Assembly: GCA_015501605.1 (NCBI GenBank)
Contig: JADNRZ010000045.1
Location: 95,862 to 159,861, forward strand
Direction of reading: 5' to 3'
Length of the DNA stretch: 64,000 nt
Source: Panaeolus papilionaceus
Taxonomy: Eukaryota; Basidiomycota; Agaricomycetes; Agaricales
Below the pieces are notes generated by a model. The model did not search any database. It was not told the DNA's origin and worked only from the letters and a program-made list of their open reading frames with translations. Below are positions 58,004 to 64,000 of this stretch, piece after piece. How positions within the stretch are numbered: the first letter of the stretch is position 1; each line of letters starts with the position of its first letter. The position numbers were made by a program, and so were the translations under genes.

Positions 58004-60388
58004 GATGTGCATACGACGTCTTCAGGTGCGTAAAACAAACACACTTGATGACCGGAGTGAGGTCAACGTCGTAAGAGTCGCTCTGAGGGTGCGTGTGGGT
58101 GTTTCCGTAGTTGACTAGGCCTTCGTAACGATAGAATATAGCTAAGATTGAAGCAAACGACGCTTCCTATGACTGAGACGAAGACTAAAACTTAGAGATT
58201 CGAAATGTGGGCATAAAACTAGCTGTTTTGATTTTACGAAGCCTTCTGAATTAAGTACAACTGAAATGAATTTAATACTGACTACGGGGGGTTCGAAACA
58301 ACGCCAGAAAGCGCCCAGGCACATCAGAAAAGGCCTCGTAACAAAGGAATATCTTAAAAGGAGTTGCAAGAGAGGGGGTGGAATAAGGAGAGAGGGCGGT
58401 TAGGGTTTAGGGTTATAAGGCGATTATGGACTTCAGAGGTTGCAGCAGACATTTCCAACCTTAGCTTAGGGTTAAAATTACCGGAAAAGGCTATGTGGGA
58501 CTTTGATCTTAGGGTTCCATAGATTCACACGCATCTGGGCTTCATGGCAATTGGCATACATAGTTGTAGAATATTTGTGGCTGAATGTCAGATGGGGCGA
58601 GTGTAGTGTAGAGTACAAATAACAAGAAGATTCCCAAGGGAGGGAATAAGATGTATGGAGTGGTGAGAGAAAGCTCGTGCTCAAAAGTGCTCGCTCAGGC
58701 TCATGAGGCTCAGGTAAGATCACATGGTTCAGACAGAGAGGAATAAAGGCAAAAGCAGAGACGATGATATTTGAGAGGAGGTGGTGTTATATGAGAGAAA
58801 ACAAGAATGTACCTAATACTGGGCACACATGTGCTCTTGTGCTGCCCAGGCTCGCTAAGCATACAGATTTGAAATGTATCTACACTATGTAATTGTCTGT
58901 GTTGTTGTAATAAAGTTAAAATGAGTCTCTTGCCATTCACCGCTGCCAGTCACTCCTATTGACATCGCCAGCTCAACATGTCACTGAGCTGAGTTGACCA
59001 GACTCAAGTGGGGTGTCAATCCACTTGCTGCAGGAGCAGAGCATGAGAGGGGAGTGGTGGGAGTTTGGAATGGATAGGAGATAGAGAACATGAAATGGAG
59101 GGGAGTGATGGGATTTCACAAGAAAAGCAGGTGTTTCGAAGGTGAAGAAACTCTACCAGATAGGAGTCTTTCCAAGCGCGGTCGTGGAGAGAGTGGAAGT
59201 AAAAAAATAAAAATAGAAATACTTGCTAACACTACGCCCTTATACCCATCTCAATTCCGTTCTTGAGGTCTCGTTTGTGGTTATGGAGTTTTGAGGTGTA
59301 GCGAGTGGTGGAGATGGTGAGGAGTATGAGTGAGAGTGTTCCTATTTGGGATGTGGAAGGTCGCGCGTGCGTGATGCGCTGATGCGCAGTTGAGCGCACT
59401 GCGTGATTATTTGCTTGAGTGTTCAGCTCATTCGGTGATGAAGAGAATGTCTATACACCAGTACATGGTCAAAAATTTGGGATACTAATGTCTGAATGTA
59501 TCTAATGGACTGGTGTATGGAGTGGCGGGATATTTGCATAACACATAACACAACAGGTTTCTCACCTATTTTTACGATATCAGATGTATTTGATAGGCAG
59601 ATACAAGTGCTATGAATTGACCGAGTTTCGAATGGTTCCGTTAAAAGCTATTCAAAGGCGGTCAAATTTTTGAAGTGGTGTTACTACATCGTATGGAACA
59701 AAACAAGCCTGAGTCTGAGACTCTGGTACATCTATCCGGGTCCTGTATCGATAGATATGTGTAGACGAGTGATATGGCGTCGTCTGGGACGACACTGTGT
59801 GCAGATACATGGTTCAATCCATTAATTAATAGGTGGGCTAAAGCGTCGTCGGTTTTTAACAGTAACACCTTGAATGTGTTGGGATCCTGTGTGGCCGTCT
59901 CTGACGCCGTTGGCAATTGCGCTACAGAGACTCGAATAATTATCAGCAGATATTGTATGTGAACTCTCGTCTTGGCTGACCGCTGCATAACCATCCAAAA
60001 TGATTAATCGACGCACAAGGGTACCTCGATGGACCAGTTCAAACCTAATCAAAAGCCCAGTCTGTCAACCATATAATTAGAATATACACATGATCAGTAC
60101 AGCTCATCCGAAGTCGTCGTAGACTCCGATCTCGCAATTTGTCGAGGCTGTTTCAGACATAGAACTGACACTCACTCAAACTGATGCTCCTCAACGGTCA
60201 GGACCAGCTTGTATGGATAAACGTGTCACAATGGATTAACCTGGTGAACCACTCCCTCGGTATATGGTTCGCACGCATCCGGATTACCACGAACTGTAAT
60301 AAGCCTACCAAAAATATCGATCTTGCATACCATTTAAGTCTGCTAGAATTGACTGTACTCAGCAATGATTACCCCGCTCTCTCTCTTT
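58004..60388. other. gene-less stretch
   Basis: Several short frames, none with family similarity or splice support. Isolated TTAGGG motifs near 58400 are not a telomeric array. Confidence 0.45.
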
Positions 60389-60838
60389 ATGTCAAGCACC
60401 CAAGTTCCAGTCCCTACCTTCGATACCTCTTCAAATCTTCTCAACCTTCCGCTTGAGGTCCTTTCTCTCATCGTCTATGACATAGCCTATTCCTCTCCAC
60501 TCGCTAAATCTGAATCCACATCCCTTACCTCTACCAACGACCTCATCTCCCTGAGTCTTGCTCACCACACCTTCGCCATACTTGCAGCGCCCTACCTTCT
60601 TCGCACACTCACTCTCACAGTTTCCACCCATCCCAGTGCGCTTTCCAAGCTCAGCCGCCTCGAGACCATCCTTCAAAGTGTACGTGGCCTAGAAGAATAT
60701 GTGAGGCGCCTGAAATGGGTCCTCGACGACCCTCTGAAGCCCGAGGACAGCTCAAAATTACCTATAGCTATTAGCGGTTCCCGTTGGCCCAATGGGAAAA
60801 AAGTTGGAGCTGGCAAAAAGTGGCCAGGCACGTTTTAA
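60389..60838 (+). pseudogene. truncated F-box-like gene (N-terminus only)
   Basis: MSSTQVPVPTFDTSSNLLNL, then PLEVLSLIVYDIAYSSPL and 'LAHHTFAILAAPYLLRTLTL', an F-box with its second helix. The usual first LRR-like strand follows ('LEEYVRRLKWVLDD'). The frame ends within repeated DNA (GGTTCCCGTTGGCC...) at 60838, far short of the 450-490 residues typical of its relatives here. A family distinct from A and B. Confidence 0.6.
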
Positions 60839-61235
60839 AGCCCTCGTCGATCTGATTCCGAATCTGAAGAGACTTTTTCCGAATCTAAAAAACTCGGCCC
60901 GCAGTTCAGCTTACAAGGTAGGAATCGAGGGATATCGTCAGGAACATTCATCGGCGGGATGGGCGACTGGGGCTTAGGTGTAACATGAAGGTGCCGTTCG
61001 ATTAGTTAGGTGAATGCACCTACGAAGTTTCAGGGGCGAATCTTCAAAGCTGGGCTCAGGAGACTGGTTTCGGCCGTTTTCAGGAGGAGGAGGAGGAGGG
61101 GGACAGTGTAAAGAACATTCGTCGGCAAGATGAGCGATTGGGGCTTAGGTTGAACATGAAGGTATCATTAGATTGATTAGACGAATGCACATGCCAAGTT
61201 TCAGGGGCGAATCTATAGCTATTGACGGTTCCCAT
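60765..61235 (+). repeat. imperfect tandem repeat, ~170-bp period
   Basis: The block ACATTC.TCGGC..GATG.GCGA(T/C)TGGGGCTTAGGT at about 60943 recurs at about 61113, both ending in AAGTTTCAGGGGCGAATCT. CTATAGCTATT..CGGTTCCC appears at about 60765 and 61212, so the unit may be longer and partly deleted. Confidence 0.6.
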
Positions 61236-62658
61236 CGACTCAACGGGAATCTCTCGTGAGGTCAGACGTCCGACTCGGGTACCGTCTCGTAGCCCTCGTT
61301 CGTGCGATTCCAACCCACCCACTTTCCCACGTCTGACCTCGGCCGTTCCCGTCCTGTGCCCCTAAGAGTGGCGGAGCTTGGCAGGCAGTTCCCACTGAGG
61401 CCTGCTGGATCGTTCGCGAGGTCTTAGGGTTTATGACTACATGTATGCACTTTGGAGGCGCACTTGGGATAGGTGGAAATGGGACATAACCTTAGCCTAG
61501 GGGTTAAAATAACTCGGGCTTGCCATATATGGTAGTCGAATGATGTATGAGAGCGATACGACACACGAGATTGCAAGGATTTGTGTTGCAAATGCAACCT
61601 GCATCGTGGAATATGATACACAGATAGATGTGAGGCTATAGAATGTAGAGACGAAATGTAACAGACTCGTGTGAGCATATGTGAACACAGTAAAGGTGTG
61701 CGTGGGATTGTGTGTGTGTGAAACGTATAATGAACTCATTACAGACATCTTTGATGCTCAGAGTGATGTGCGGGTCACTACTTGTTGCGTGAACTATCTT
61801 TGTTCATTAGAAAGCGAGATAAGTAATGAGTTGAAACGCCTCGGTAGTGTGTGTGAACTTGTTTATGGTGTGTATGCAGTGCGGGGTCGTAAGATGCCCG
61901 CGTTGTGTTGGTAACATTTATCTCACACACCACATCAAGTGTGCCAGTGCACTATGGGCGTCTCACACGCCCGTGTTGTGGTGAGCAACAGGAATCACCA
62001 AATACGAGTCAACTAATGCATGCACACACCGCGGGCGTCAGAGACCCCCACAGTGTGATGGCACACCGTCGAGTTCAACACATTCATCGAGCTCATATCT
62101 ATAGCCGTTCATCGGTGAGAAAATCCAAGTCTCGTAAATGTAAAGTGAGCGCAGTGTATCGATAATGCATGTGTGTTTTGAGAGAAAAATAAAAGTTCAA
62201 CGTTCTTTGCTGAATATCGACCCGAAGGGAAGGGGGTGGTCAAATTTCTCAATGAACATCGAACTTTCATTCTTTTTTCAATACTTAAACATTATTTTCA
62301 ATTCATTCTCTCACAATGTTACTTCACACATCGGGCTTCAAAGGCGGAAACAACGGATAGATATATGTATTTTTTGGGGGGGATAACAAGACAGGTAGTA
62401 CAAAAAAACGAGGGGGCACTAACAAGAATAGATGAATAACAAGCACGACGACTAAAAATATACGAGGTCGAAGAATGCGTGTTAAAAAATATATGGGATG
62501 GGGGATGGGGGATGGGAATGCTGCACGATACAATAAGACGAACAAAAAAAACAAAAAAAACGGAGCGGCGAACAAGATGACAACAACGACGAGGACCAAC
62601 CCAACCAACGATACCAGCAAGTAAGATAGATGGCGAAGCAGCGGGTTAGGCTGCTCAT
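61236..62658. other. gene-less stretch, low complexity toward the right
   Basis: No gene recognised. The 62350-62600 part has A-runs, G-runs and a GGGATGGGGGATGGG microsatellite, presumably downstream of the following minus-strand gene. Confidence 0.4.
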
Positions 62659-64000
62659 CTACCTCGGTGTGTGGGGGGGTTTAGGTCTTGTCGACCTCCT
62701 TGACGGGCCTGCACCAGGATTGTTGAGAGAAGCTGGATCGCTGGGCTGAGTAGGTCGTCCACGGCTTCCTGACGAGCCCGCACCAGGATCGTTGCGAGAG
62801 GTAGGACCAGGATGCTGAGGGGGACGCCTTGATGGACCTGCACCAGGATCGTTGCGGTCAGTGGCTCCAGGAGGCTGAGGTGGACGTCGTGAAGAGCTTG
62901 CACGAGAATTGTTGCGATTGGCGGGAGTGCTGGGCTGAGTCTGGCGTCCACGTGTCCCACGGTTCTCTTGAGACATCCCTGAGATGAAGTTATCTCCAAT
63001 CGTAGCCAGACGCTTGTTGAGGTTGGCGTTGACGTAGGGAGCGGCATTTTGGGGTTTGGGCATTCCGCGATTCCTCCTCTTCTTGCGTTTCGGCTTCTAC
63101 AGATAAGTGAGCACTGAGTATGATTTTGTTTTGATATCACAAAGGGGACTTACTTCGGTGGGAGAGACTGAGGGCGAGAGCCGGTCAGCCGTGCGCTTTT
63201 TACGATGGCCCTGTGGTTCGTTGTCGGGATCAGGCACAGCACTCGAACCCGATGCAGTTGGTGGGGGTGTGGAAGGGAGAAGAAGGTCATTGGGTGTTTC
63301 CCCATCGTCCCCATACCCTCCAAGATCGAAGGAGTAGCCACGAGGAAGGTCGCTCAAGGGGCTCGTGGGCACGCGATTGTGAAGAGATTTGGATAGCGTT
63401 GGGTCGTCCGATGCTTCCTCCTCCTCCTCCTCATCATCATCATCGTCTGGTACCTGCGTTGGTGGATCCTGAGACTCCTGACTCGGGGATGCGCTCGTCT
63501 TCTCAGCCTGGAGAATGGAAGAGACCTCCTTCTCCTCGGTGAGGGACGGAGGGGCATCCTGAGTCGAAGAAGATGCACTCGCGGCTGGTGGAGCATCAAC
63601 GACTATTGAGAGTGTGTGAGAGTCTTGCAAAAAAAATAAAGCGATCGTGACTTACCCATAGACGTATCCACTGGAGCTTGAGCGTCGACAACTGCTTGAT
63701 AATATGTAATTAGAACTTGTATTGAAGATGAATTACGGAAAACACTTACGCATCGATGACGTTTCTGCCTTATCTTTCGGGTCGTTGGAAAGATCTGATA
63801 GAATATTAGATATCGGAATTTCTGAAAGATGAATGAGAACAAGTGAAACATACCTGTATCCACGTCCATTGGTGCTCCTGGAGGTGCGATCTCGGATGAT
63901 GACGTGGCAGGTTGTGGACCTTGCTGCTCTGCAATCGCGGGGGTCTGAGAAGCCCGCGTTGGAGCAGCGGCTGGTGGTGTATGCATTAGACTCTGAGAGG
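62659..64000 (-). CDS. disordered, proline/serine-rich protein with micro-exons (N-terminus beyond the window)
   Basis: Exons (minus): 64000..63854 (partial), 63794..63750 (45 nt), 63691..63656 (36 nt), 63602..63154 and 63096..62659. The first three introns are all phase 1, the last phase 0, and all are 53-59 nt. The two micro-exons encode LSNDPKDKAETSSM and VDAQAPVDTSM and could be skipped without a frame change. Then come an acidic run (DDDDDEEEEEE), a basic patch KPKRKKRRNRG (nuclear-localisation-like) spanning the last splice site, and a C-terminal tandem repeat of ~21-22 residues built around RNDPGAGPSRRPPQ. No known domain. An in-frame Met at MHTPPAAAPTR (63986) may or may not be the start. 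Confidence 0.65.

Noticed and set aside
58390..58425. TTAGGGTTTAGGG-like sequence suggesting telomere repeats
   Set aside because: Only one or two units in unique DNA; no array.
1..64000. tRNA genes and CRISPR arrays
   Set aside because: No cloverleaf-like segment with a B-box and no spaced identical repeats were seen on reading both strands; weak tRNAs with introns could have been missed.

Overview
The window looks like genomic DNA of an agaric-type basidiomycete (Agaricomycetes). Genes are split by introns of about 50-100 nt with GT...AG ends. The gene families are typical of mushroom genomes: expanded F-box proteins, DUF6534-like membrane proteins, a 'GFLYYH' hypothetical protein, a Set3-type SET/PHD regulator, and DIRS-type and DUF659-hAT transposons. 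I assembled exon structures by hand from reading frame, splice dinucleotides and intron phase. Where the exon lengths sum to an exact multiple of three, I say so.

Layout. 0-13 kb: an array of paralogous F-box genes on the minus strand (one cut by the left edge, two complete, one decayed C-terminal relic). Between them lie a PIF/Harbinger-like MITE, a candidate small secreted peptide, a conserved hypothetical gene and a relic of the lectin gene found at 27.5 kb. 13.9-27.2 kb: a second-family F-box gene split by 11.7 kb of nested mobile DNA. The outer shell is an 809-bp long-TIR element (303-bp TIRs, 6-bp target duplication). Inside it is a hAT element (TAGGGTTGCGG termini, perfect 8-bp duplication GAGAGCGT) with one spliced Ulp1-protease/hAT-transposase gene. 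Inside the hAT element are a DIRS-like tyrosine-recombinase retroelement, a 910-bp TA-flanked MITE sitting exactly at a splice acceptor, and a small inverted-repeat element.

27.5-31.9 kb: an intact seven-exon gene for a secreted thaumatin-like/ricin-B-type lectin chimera, then another F-box gene. 32.9-45 kb: a multi-exon membrane protein gene convergent with a P-loop GTPase gene. Both have decayed copies about 7-8 kb further on, in the same relative order and orientation, so the pair appears to be an old segmental duplication. Between the copies are a DUF6534-like gene and a Tc1/mariner-pogo-like MITE. 45.5-52.7 kb: one large minus-strand Set3-like gene (five exons, 2306 codons plus stop). 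54.1-55.3 kb: a disordered protein with one C-terminal membrane anchor. 55.3-62.6 kb: repeat-rich, gene-poor DNA with a truncated F-box gene. 62.7 kb to the right edge: a disordered, micro-exon-containing gene that runs off the window.

The housekeeping-like part is 45-55 kb. The rest behaves like a fast-evolving accessory region: lineage-expanded F-box genes, secreted proteins, repeated duplication and decay, and at least six separable mobile insertions whose order in time can be read from their nesting.
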